Below, piece after piece: positions 57,508 to 64,000 of a stretch of 64,000 nucleotides of DNA (position 1 is its first letter; the number at the start of each line of letters is the position of its first letter). The translations under genes were made by a program, and so were the position numbers. The stretch is taken from NCBI GenBank assembly GCA_030148225.1, contig JASBTX010000009.1, positions 230,153 to 294,152 of the forward strand. The letters run 5' to 3'. The notes under the pieces are model-generated. The model saw nothing but the letters and a program-made list of their open reading frames with translations. It made no database searches and was not told where the DNA came from. The stretch comes from Paracoccaceae bacterium (lineage in GTDB: Bacteria > Pseudomonadota > Alphaproteobacteria > Rhodobacterales > Rhodobacteraceae).

Positions 57508-57558
57508 GCGATAGTGTGCCGCTCAGACGCAACACTTGCCGCTGCAACAGGAACCGAC

Positions 57559-59235
57559 ATGACCTTCAAAACCGATATCGAGATTGCCCGCGAGGCAAAG
57601 AAACGCCCCATTCAGGAGATCGGAGCCAAGCTGGGCATCGGCAGCGACGATCTGCTGCCTTACGGCCATGACAAGGCCAAGGTAAGCCAGGAGTTCATCA
57701 ACGGGGTTCAGGGGCGTGAAAACGGCAAGCTGATCCTTGTCACCGCGATCAACCCGACTCCGGCGGGCGAGGGCAAGACCACCACCACCGTGGGTCTGGG
57801 CGACGGGCTGTGTGCGATCGGCAAGAAGGCGGCGATCTGTATTCGCGAAGCCTCGCTTGGGCCGAATTTCGGCATGAAAGGCGGCGCCGCGGGCGGCGGG
57901 TATGCGCAGGTGGTGCCGATGGAGGAGATGAACCTGCATTTCACCGGCGATTTCCATGCGATCACGGCGGCGCATAACCTGCTGAGCGCGATGATCGACA
58001 ACCATATCTACTGGGGCAACGAGCTGGAGATTGACGAGCGCCGTGTGACCTGGCGCCGGGTGCTGGACATGAACGACCGCGCGTTGCGGGACACGGTGAC
58101 AAGCCTGGGCGGGGTGGCCAACGGGTTCCCGCGCCAGACCGGGTTTGACATCACGGTGGCGTCGGAGGTGATGGCGATCCTGTGTCTTGCCAATGATCTG
58201 AACGATCTGCAAAAGCGGCTGGGCGACATGATCGTGGCCTATCGCCGGGACCGTTCGCCGATTTATGCGCGCGATATCAAGGCCGATGGCGCGATGACGG
58301 TTCTGCTCAGGGATGCGATGCAGCCCAATCTGGTGCAGACGCTGGAGAATAACCCGGCCTTTGTGCATGGCGGGCCGTTTGCCAATATCGCGCATGGGTG
58401 CAATTCGGTGATTGCCACCACAACGGCGCTCAAAATTGCCGATTACGTGGTGACGGAAGCCGGGTTCGGTGCCGATCTGGGGGCCGAGAAATTCATGAAC
58501 ATCAAGTGCCGCAAGGCCGGGCTGGCGCCCGACTGTGTGGTGTTGGTGGCGACGATCCGGGCGATGAAGATGAATGGCGGCGTTGCCAAGGCCGATCTGG
58601 GGCCCGAAAACGTGGCGGCCGTGAACGAGGGCTGTGCGAATCTGGGCCGCCATATCGGCAACCTCAAGCAGTTCGGCGTGCCGGTGGTGGTGGCGATCAA
58701 CCATTTTGTCACCGACACCGATGCCGAGGTGCAGGCGGTCAGGGAGTATGTGGCCGGGCAGGGCGCCGAAGCGATCCTGTGTCAGCATTGGGAAAAGGGT
58801 TCGGAGGGCACGCGCGAGCTGGCCACGCGTGTGGCCGAGATCGCCGATGCGGGGGTGAGCCAGTTCGCGCCGCTGTACAAGGACGAGATGAGCCTGTTTG
58901 ACAAGATCGAGCGCGTGGCCACGGCGATCTATCGCGCCGACGAGGTGTTGGCGGACAAGAAGATCCGCGACCAGCTGCGGGCCTGGGAGGATGCCGGGTA
59001 CGGACATCTGCCGGTGTGTATGGCCAAGACGCAGTATTCGTTTTCCACCGATCCCAACCTGCGCGGCGCCCCGACCGGGCATTCGGTGCCGATCCGCGAG
59101 GTGCGGTTGAGTGCGGGGGCGGGGTTTGTCGTGGTGATCTGCGGGGAGATCATGACCATGCCGGGCCTGCCGCGCAAGCCGGCCGCCGAGAATATCGGCA
59201 TCAATGCGGATGGGCTTGTCGAAGGGTTGTTCTGA
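57559..59235 (+). CDS. fhs: Formate-tetrahydrofolate ligase
   Basis: Makes 10-formyl-THF from formate, THF and ATP. The 558-residue product has the ATP site [18 protein letters not shown] (about residue 67-84), [18 protein letters not shown] and the formate-binding region. The longest frame begins earlier, but ATG 57559 follows CAGGAACC and gives the family N terminus. With folD downstream it supplies one-carbon units, which in Rhodobacterales is relevant to DMSP and methyl-compound use. Confidence 0.97.
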   Translation: MTFKTDIEIAREAKKRPIQEIGAKLGIGSDDLLPYGHDKAKVSQEFINGVQGRENGKLILVTAINPTPAGEGKTTTTVGLGDGLCAIGKKAAICIREASLGPNFGMKGGAAGGGYAQVVPMEEMNLHFTGDFHAITAAHNLLSAMIDNHIYWGNELEIDERRVTWRRVLDMNDRALRDTVTSLGGVANGFPRQTGFDITVASEVMAILCLANDLNDLQKRLGDMIVAYRRDRSPIYARDIKADGAMTVLLRDAMQPNLVQTLENNPAFVHGGPFANIAHGCNSVIATTTALKIADYVVTEAGFGADLGAEKFMNIKCRKAGLAPDCVVLVATIRAMKMNGGVAKADLGPENVAAVNEGCANLGRHIGNLKQFGVPVVVAINHFVTDTDAEVQAVREYVAGQGAEAILCQHWEKGSEGTRELATRVAEIADAGVSQFAPLYKDEMSLFDKIERVATAIYRADEVLADKKIRDQLRAWEDAGYGHLPVCMAKTQYSFSTDPNLRGAPTGHSVPIREVRLSAGAGFVVVICGEIMTMPGLPRKPAAENIGINADGLVEGLF

Positions 59236-59281
59236 GCGGGGCGAGGCGCGGGCCCGGCATCGAGCCGCCCCCGCGCCTGGT

Positions 59282-59314
59282 GCCTCCGGCGGGAGTATTT
59301 CCGGCAAAATGAAG
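59282..59314 (+). repeat. Intergenic repeat, copy 1 (after fhs)
   Basis: GCCTCCGGCGGGAGTATTT followed by CCGGCAAAATGAAG. It matches 18 of the first 19 bases of a second copy after folD at 60295. Located 47 nt after the fhs stop. I recall similar sequences in other Rhodobacterales intergenic regions but cannot check. The remainder of the fhs-folD gap (59236-59381) shows no gene. Confidence 0.6.
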
Positions 59315-59381
59315 AGGCGCGCGGGGTTGCATCGGAATGTGCGATGATGGACACCGGGGCATGATCTGACGGGGAAGAAAA

Positions 59382-60284
59382 ATGGCGGCGACACGTATTG
59401 ACGGCAAGGCCTTTGCGGCCGGAGTACGCGAGAAGGTGGCGGGGCATGTGGCCCGGCTGAAGGCGGAAAACGGGATCACGCCGGGATTGGCGGTGGTGCT
59501 GGTGGGGGAAGATCCGGCGAGCCAGGTCTATGTGCGGTCCAAGGGCAAGCAGACTGTTGAAGTGGGTATGAATTCCTATGAACACAAGCTGGAAGCCGAC
59601 ACGGGCGAGGCCGATCTTCTGGCGCTGATCGCGCGGTTGAACGCGGATCCGGCGGTGCATGGCATTCTGGTGCAGTTGCCGTTGCCGGGCCATCTGAACG
59701 AAGATCTGGTGATCAACGCGATTGCCCCGGAGAAGGATGTGGACGGGTTCCATATTTCCAATGTCGGGCTTTTGGGTACGGGGCAGAAGAGCATGGTGCC
59801 CTGCACACCGCTGGGCTGTCTGATGATGTTGCGTGATCATCACGGGAGCCTTTCGGGGCTGGATGCGGTGGTTGTGGGGCGTTCTAACATCGTGGGCAAG
59901 CCGATGGCGCAATTGTTGCTGGGTGACAGTTGTACCGTGACGATCGCGCATTCACGGACCCGGGATTTGCCGGATGTGGTGCGGCGCGCCGATATCGTGG
60001 TGGCGGCCGTGGGACGGCCAGAGATGGTGCCGGGCGACTGGATCAAGCCGGGCGCGACGGTGATCGACGTGGGCATCAACCGTATCGACGCGCCGGAAAA
60101 GGGCGAAGGCAAGACGCGGCTGGTGGGGGATGTGCATTTCGAAAGCGCCGCTGCGGTGGCCGGAGCGATCACGCCGGTGCCGGGCGGGGTGGGGCCGATG
60201 ACGATTGCCTGCCTTTTGGCCAACACGGTCACGGCCTGTTGCCGGGCCAACGGGCTTGCCGAGCCGGAAGGGCTGACGGCCTGA
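59382..60284 (+). CDS. folD: Methylene-THF dehydrogenase / methenyl-THF cyclohydrolase FolD
   Basis: Bifunctional enzyme that interconverts 5,10-methylene-, methenyl- and 10-formyl-THF with NADP. The 300-residue product has the substrate segment with catalytic Lys (VRSKGKQ), [14 protein letters not shown], the Rossmann site [14 protein letters not shown] and [16 protein letters not shown] near the C terminus. Its partner fhs lies just upstream. Confidence 0.97.
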   Translation: MAATRIDGKAFAAGVREKVAGHVARLKAENGITPGLAVVLVGEDPASQVYVRSKGKQTVEVGMNSYEHKLEADTGEADLLALIARLNADPAVHGILVQLPLPGHLNEDLVINAIAPEKDVDGFHISNVGLLGTGQKSMVPCTPLGCLMMLRDHHGSLSGLDAVVVGRSNIVGKPMAQLLLGDSCTVTIAHSRTRDLPDVVRRADIVVAAVGRPEMVPGDWIKPGATVIDVGINRIDAPEKGEGKTRLVGDVHFESAAAVAGAITPVPGGVGPMTIACLLANTVTACCRANGLAEPEGLTA

Positions 60285-60294
60285 CGGGCGGGAC

Positions 60295-60327
60295 GCCTGC
60301 GGCGGGAGTATTTCGGGAACAGTGAAA
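60295..60327 (+). repeat. Intergenic repeat, copy 2 (after folD)
   Basis: GCCTGCGGCGGGAGTATTT followed by CGGGAACAGTGAAA, 11 nt after the folD stop. The core GGCGGGAGTATTT is identical to copy 1 and the 3' part is similar (GTGAA against ATGAA). Orientation relative to the upstream gene is the same in both copies. Confidence 0.6.
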
Positions 60328-60347
60328 GGCCGGGCGGGGGACCGGCT

Positions 60348-60779
60348 TTAGCCTTTTGGCAGGATCGGGACCATGGTGCCGGTCAGCAGCGCGATTTGCG
60401 TGCGGGTTGCGCCGGTGATGGCGAAGACCTCGGCCTGAACGATCACCAGGCGGCGGCCGGGTTTGACCACGCGGCCCACGGCCTCGATCCGGTCGCCCTG
60501 CGCGGGGGCCAGCAGGTGGATCTTCATCTCGCTGGTGAGCACCTCGGCCTGTTCGGGCATGACCGAGAGCGCGGCGTAGCCCGCCGCCGAATCGCCCAGG
60601 CCGAACGTGTGGGCGGCATGGCCAAAGCCGTGTTGCTGGCGGCAGCGTCCGGGGATTGTGGCGGTGATTGTCACGGCGCCGGGGGAGATTTCCGCCAGCG
60701 CGGCGCCAAAGGTGGTCATCATTGTTTGCCCGGCAAAGCTCGATTTGATTTTCTGCTCGATTTGCGGAGACAAGTTCAA
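60348..60779 (-). CDS. PaaI-family hotdog thioesterase
   Basis: Acyl-CoA thioesterase-like protein of 143 residues. The hotdog signature region reads HGFGHAAHTFGLGDSAAGYAALS, with the likely catalytic Asp in GDSAAGYA. Start appears to be TTG 60779, with a second TTG two codons downstream. Substrate unknown. Divergent from the LytTR gene and convergent with folD. Confidence 0.85.
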   Translation of the reverse strand: MNLSPQIEQKIKSSFAGQTMMTTFGAALAEISPGAVTITATIPGRCRQQHGFGHAAHTFGLGDSAAGYAALSVMPEQAEVLTSEMKIHLLAPAQGDRIEAVGRVVKPGRRLVIVQAEVFAITGATRTQIALLTGTMVPILPKG

Positions 60780-60858
60780 GGTTTTTCCCCTTATTCATAT
60801 TGCCGGGTGACGGGATTATTGGCAGAAGAAAGGCTACCGCACTCTGGGTCAAACGGCC

Positions 60859-61665
60859 ATGGTGGCGCGGATTTTCATCACCGAGATTTCGGGTAATGGT
60901 TTGAAGAAGTTCAGAATTGTATTCCAACTGGTGTTTGGGGCGATGTTCAATGCCCGCGTGCTGGCGATCTGGGTCATCCTGTGCGCCGTGGCGGTCGCGG
61001 CCAGCCCTTTCGGTACGTTTTCGTCGATGCCATTCAGCCAGCGCCTGGTCTACTGGGTCAGCGTGGTGACTGTGTCCTTTGTGCTGGGGTTTTGCGGGCA
61101 CGCGCTTGCGGTGATTGCAGGGCGGCGCTGGGATGCGGCGGGGCGGTTTTTCCTGGAGGGGCTGTTTGCAACGCTGTTGATTTCGGCGGCGGTCTGGGGG
61201 ATCGGGCGGTTGCCCTATTTCGCGGAGTCAGGGGGCCGGCTTTCGTATCGGCTGGCGCTGGCTTATGTGTTGCTTGTCACCATCGCGGTGGTGGGAATAC
61301 GCGCCATTGTGATGCAGACATTCGGCGTGCCGTCGCGCGCGGCACAGCGATTTCGCCCGCGCCTGGCGGAGCGGTTGTCTGACGGGATGGGAACGTGGAT
61401 CCTGTCGCTGAGCGTGACGGATCATTCGGTTTGTGTGAGTACGGACAGGGGGCAGGAGGTGATCCGGATGCGCCTGACCGATGCGATTGGCGAGATGGAG
61501 GGTGTGGAGGGGTTCCGGGTGCACCGCTCGCACTGGGTGGCGCGGGATGCGATCAGGGGGCATGACGCGGCGCAGGGGCGCGTGTTCCTGGAATTGGTCA
61601 ACGGTGCGCGTGTTCCGGTCAGCCGAACCTATCGGGGCGCGTTGGAGGAAGCGGGTGTTCTTTAG
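60859..61665 (+). CDS. Membrane-anchored LytTR-type DNA-binding regulator
   Basis: The 268-residue product has four predicted transmembrane helices in residues about 30-150 (IWVILCAVAVAASPFG, WVSVVTVSFVLGFCG, LLISAAVWGIG, YVLLVTIAVVGI). A C-terminal LytTR DNA-binding domain follows (ILSLSVTDHSVCVSTDRGQEVIRMRLTDAI, FRVHRSHWVARDAI). LytTR proteins bind DNA through beta strands. No sensor kinase or response regulator domain is present, so the membrane part itself may sense a signal. Relatives with this layout occur in alphaproteobacteria; function unknown. Confidence 0.88.
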   Translation: MVARIFITEISGNGLKKFRIVFQLVFGAMFNARVLAIWVILCAVAVAASPFGTFSSMPFSQRLVYWVSVVTVSFVLGFCGHALAVIAGRRWDAAGRFFLEGLFATLLISAAVWGIGRLPYFAESGGRLSYRLALAYVLLVTIAVVGIRAIVMQTFGVPSRAAQRFRPRLAERLSDGMGTWILSLSVTDHSVCVSTDRGQEVIRMRLTDAIGEMEGVEGFRVHRSHWVARDAIRGHDAAQGRVFLELVNGARVPVSRTYRGALEEAGVL

Positions 61666-61691
61666 ATATTACAGGAGCTTGTGCCGCTATT

Positions 61692-62354
61692 TTAACGTGG
61701 CATGGGGATCATGCGCGGGGTCTGGCCGGTGAGGATGGCGCGGGCTTCGGGGCGCATGAGGGCGCTGAGCGCGTCATCCGTGCTGCGCAATCCGCCGGTA
61801 TAGGTGCCAAAGGCGGGCAGGATCACGCGGTCGCTGTCAAACAGAAAGGCCGGACGGGAGATCGCGCGCAGCCGGGTTTGCACACGAACTTTGGGGTGGT
61901 AATGGCCTGAAATCTCGCCACTTTGACCGGCCTGCGCGATATGGCGGAAGACCAGCGGCGGGCGCGGCAGTTCGGCCAGGTGGGTGCCGCCCAGATCCAT
62001 CGGCCCGGGGTCGTGGTTGCCCTCGATCCAGACCCAGCGCCGCCCGGCCTGAAGGCGGTTGATCCACAGCCGGTCAGACTCGGCCAGGGTGCGGGCGGCT
62101 TCGGGATCGTCGAAACTGTCGCCCAGACACACGACAGTGCCCGCATTGGTCATGCGCAGATCGTTTTCCAGCCGGATCAGCGTGTCGCGGGTTTCGTAGG
62201 GCGGCAGAGCGGCGCCGCCCTGGCGCAGGACGCGGCCGGCCTTGCCCAGATGCAGATCGGAGACCACCAGCAGGCGCTGATCGGCCCACCAAAGGCCGCC
62301 GGAGCCAAGCGCGGTGAGGGCCGCGCCGGCCAGGGAAAACTGTACGCCGTTCAT
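61692..62354 (-). CDS. pdeM: Ligase-associated DNA damage response endonuclease PdeM
   Basis: Calcineurin-like metallophosphoesterase of 220 residues with all metal motifs: VSDLHLGKAG, LGDSFDDPE, EGNHDPGP and SGHYHPK. PdeM proteins are encoded with an ATP-dependent DNA ligase and a helicase in a DNA repair cluster. Here the helicase gene lies just upstream on the same strand (101-nt gap). It ends convergent with the LytTR gene, 26 nt away. Confidence 0.93.
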   Translation of the reverse strand: MNGVQFSLAGAALTALGSGGLWWADQRLLVVSDLHLGKAGRVLRQGGAALPPYETRDTLIRLENDLRMTNAGTVVCLGDSFDDPEAARTLAESDRLWINRLQAGRRWVWIEGNHDPGPMDLGGTHLAELPRPPLVFRHIAQAGQSGEISGHYHPKVRVQTRLRAISRPAFLFDSDRVILPAFGTYTGGLRSTDDALSALMRPEARAILTGQTPRMIPMPR

Positions 62355-62455
62355 GGTGAATTGCTAGACGGCGGGCGGCGCCGGTGCAAGCGTGATGCGC
62401 CCGGGCCTGCTTGATTCCGGCAATAAGCCCGCCATCGGGCCATCGCGGCGCGGGG

Positions 62456-64000
62456 CTACATGGCGGACAGGCCGCTTTGGCGCATCAGCGCGTCGGTTTC
62501 TTCGGCAAGCAGCCGCTCTTCGGCGCTGCCGCTTTGCACCGAGACCTTGCCCATTTCCAGGAACAAAGGCGCGGAAAAGGGGGTGACATGCGGAGCGCGG
62601 ACAAGATCGATGCGGGTGCCAACGCGGGAAAGCAGGTCTTGGATCCGGCCAAAATCCACCAGCCCGCGCAACGCCTCTTGACGGGTGATCTGCATCAGCA
62701 GGTGGTCGGGATCGTATTTCAAAAGCGTGTCGTAGAGGATGTCCGAGGAAAACGTGGCCTGGCGCCCGGATTTCCGCTTGCCGGGGCTGTTGCGTTCGAT
62801 CAGGCCGGCAATGGTGGCGGCGCCGCGAAAGCTGCGTTTCATCAGCGCATTGCCCGCCAGCCAGCCATCAAGACCGTCGCGCATCCCGTTGAGATCAAAC
62901 AGGGGTTTGGGATCGCTCACGGCATCCAGCCCCCAGATCAGGGTGGCATAGTCGGTGGACACAAAGCCCATGGGTGCGAGGCCGGTTTCCTCCATCCGCT
63001 TGGTCAGGATCAGCCCCAGTGTTTGTTGTGCGTTGCGCCCGGCAAAACCGTAGATGCACAGGTTTTCGCGCCCGTCATGGGGGAAACTTTCGATCAGGAG
63101 CCGGTCCGGTTCCGGCAGGCGCGACATCTGGCGTTGCAGGCTTAGCCAGGCGAGGGTGTGGGCGGGCAGTTCGGGCCAGTCATTGCGTTGGAGATTGCGC
63201 AGGATACGCTGGGAGAGCTGGGTGGAGGTGGCGAATTTCGTGCCGGAAAATACGGCGATACGCGGCTTTCTTGAAGCATTGCGCGAGACCTCGACAGTCA
63301 GTTCCCGCATGCCTTCATACCGCACGATCCGGCCACCGATCAGGAATGTATCCCCGGCCGACAGCGTGGCGGCAAAGCTCTCTTCCACCTCGCCAAGCGG
63401 CTTGCCGCCGCGCGCGCGGCGCAGCCGCACCTTAAGCCTGTCGCTGTCCTGGATGGTGCCCGCGTTCATGCGGATCGAGGCGGCGGCGCGCGGATCGCGC
63501 AGGTGCCAGCGCCCGTCCGGGCGGCGTTGCAGGCGCTGCCAGCGGTCATAGGCGCGCAGGGCATAGCCGCCGGTGGCGCAGAAATCGAGGCAGGCCTCGA
63601 ATTCGGTGCGCGACAGATCGGCAAAGGCGCCAACCGTGCGGACTTCGCGCAACAGATCGTCGGCATCGAACGGCCCGGCGGCGGCGGTCAGCAGGATATG
63701 CTGGCACAGCACGTCGCGCGGGCCGGGGCCGCGTGGATCGCCGTCCAGATCATGGTCGCGCACCGCTTCGAGCGCGGCGACGCATTCCACGATCTCCCAG
63801 CGGTTGGCGGGCACCAGAAGCGCCTTGGAGGGAGCATTGTAGCGGTGATTGGCGCGCCCGATGCGTTGCACCAGGCGTTTCACGTTCTTGGGGGCGCCGA
63901 CCTGGATCACCAGATCGACATCGCCCCAGTCCAGCCCGAGATCCAGCGAGCCGGTGCAGACAATGGCGCGCAAGTCGCCGCGCACCATGGCGGATTCGAC
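62456..64000 (-). CDS. Ligase-associated DEXH-box helicase (Lhr-like), C-terminal part
   Basis: About 514 residues of a large Lhr-type helicase; the frame is open to the right edge, so the N-terminal part with the Walker A and DEXH motifs is outside. Visible are the helicase motifs IVCTGSLDLGLDWGDVDLVIQVG and RLVQRIGRANHR, followed by the winged-helix and Lhr C-terminal region. The 3' end falls 101 nt before pdeM. The companion ATP-dependent ligase and exonuclease are expected beyond the window. Confidence 0.92.
   Translation of the reverse strand, partial: VESAMVRGDLRAIVCTGSLDLGLDWGDVDLVIQVGAPKNVKRLVQRIGRANHRYNAPSKALLVPANRWEIVECVAALEAVRDHDLDGDPRGPGPRDVLCQHILLTAAAGPFDADDLLREVRTVGAFADLSRTEFEACLDFCATGGYALRAYDRWQRLQRRPDGRWHLRDPRAAASIRMNAGTIQDSDRLKVRLRRARGGKPLGEVEESFAATLSAGDTFLIGGRIVRYEGMRELTVEVSRNASRKPRIAVFSGTKFATSTQLSQRILRNLQRNDWPELPAHTLAWLSLQRQMSRLPEPDRLLIESFPHDGRENLCIYGFAGRNAQQTLGLILTKRMEETGLAPMGFVSTDYATLIWGLDAVSDPKPLFDLNGMRDGLDGWLAGNALMKRSFRGAATIAGLIERNSPGKRKSGRQATFSSDILYDTLLKYDPDHLLMQITRQEALRGLVDFGRIQDLLSRVGTRIDLVRAPHVTPFSAPLFLEMGKVSVQSGSAEERLLAEETDALMRQSGLSAM

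Noticed and set aside
57396..57558. Folate riboswitch in the fhs leader
   Set aside because: Only a simple 6-bp hairpin is visible. I could not match a known THF or ZTP riboswitch pattern.

Overview
The window reads as an uninterrupted chromosomal segment of an alphaproteobacterium of the Rhodobacterales (Roseobacter-type). The evidence is the proteins themselves: a CtrA response regulator followed by ligA and recG, a phosphatidylcholine synthase, LpxI instead of LpxH, a DUF1127 protein, a ligase-associated helicase with PdeM, and high GC (short samples run from about 62% to 77%). The order was inferred by reading, not by database search. I see no prophage, insertion sequence, CRISPR array, rRNA or tRNA.

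Layout. 0-5 kb: end of ctrA, then ligA and recG. 5.0-5.4 kb: a monocistronic unit not explained by its neighbours, with a promoter carrying a perfect GTTC-N7-GTTC LexA-type box, a 40-residue membrane peptide and a strong terminator. 5.4-8 kb (minus): a tiny membrane protein, a 506-residue exported protein and xerD, all with overlapping start and stop codons. 8-11.7 kb: aroK-aroB, ssb, a lytic transglycosylase and a secreted spondin-type protein. 11.8-20.8 kb (minus): a large membrane protein, then an oligopeptide-type ABC importer (fused double ATPase, two permeases, Tat-exported binding protein) with its AraC-type regulator and a candidate operator. 20.9-34.6 kb: miaA (minus), then the envelope operon pyrH-frr-uppS-cdsA-dxr-rseP, a 41-residue membrane protein, bamA-skp-fabZ-lpxA-lpxI-lpxB, with pcs converging on lpxB.

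34.7-43.9 kb: xerC, a DUF484 protein and a transaldolase-like aldolase (minus), then priA, an MFS and a MATE transporter, msrA and prmA (plus), and a DUF1127 protein (minus). 44.2-53.9 kb: ruvCAB, an unknown protein, then the complete Tol-Pal system (ybgC, tolQ, tolR, tolA, tolB, pal, cpoB) and tilS. 54-60.3 kb: ftsH, a methyltransferase, a MOSC protein, then the one-carbon pair fhs and folD. 60.3-64 kb: a hotdog thioesterase, a membrane LytTR regulator, pdeM and the C-terminal part of a ligase-associated helicase that runs off the right edge.

Most genes are housekeeping: DNA replication and repair (ligA, recG, ssb, priA, ruvCAB, pdeM, helicase), chromosome dimer resolution (xerC, xerD), outer membrane assembly and lipid A (bamA, skp, rseP, lpxA, lpxI, lpxB, fabZ, Tol-Pal), and isoprenoid and phospholipid synthesis (dxr, uppS, cdsA, pcs). 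The most promising undescribed element is the LexA-box small membrane protein at 5.05-5.42 kb, whose layout resembles the SOS-induced division inhibitor SidA of Caulobacter. Other items of interest are two more sub-50-residue membrane proteins, paired DnaA-box-like sites, an AraC operator candidate, and two copies of an intergenic repeat after fhs and folD.
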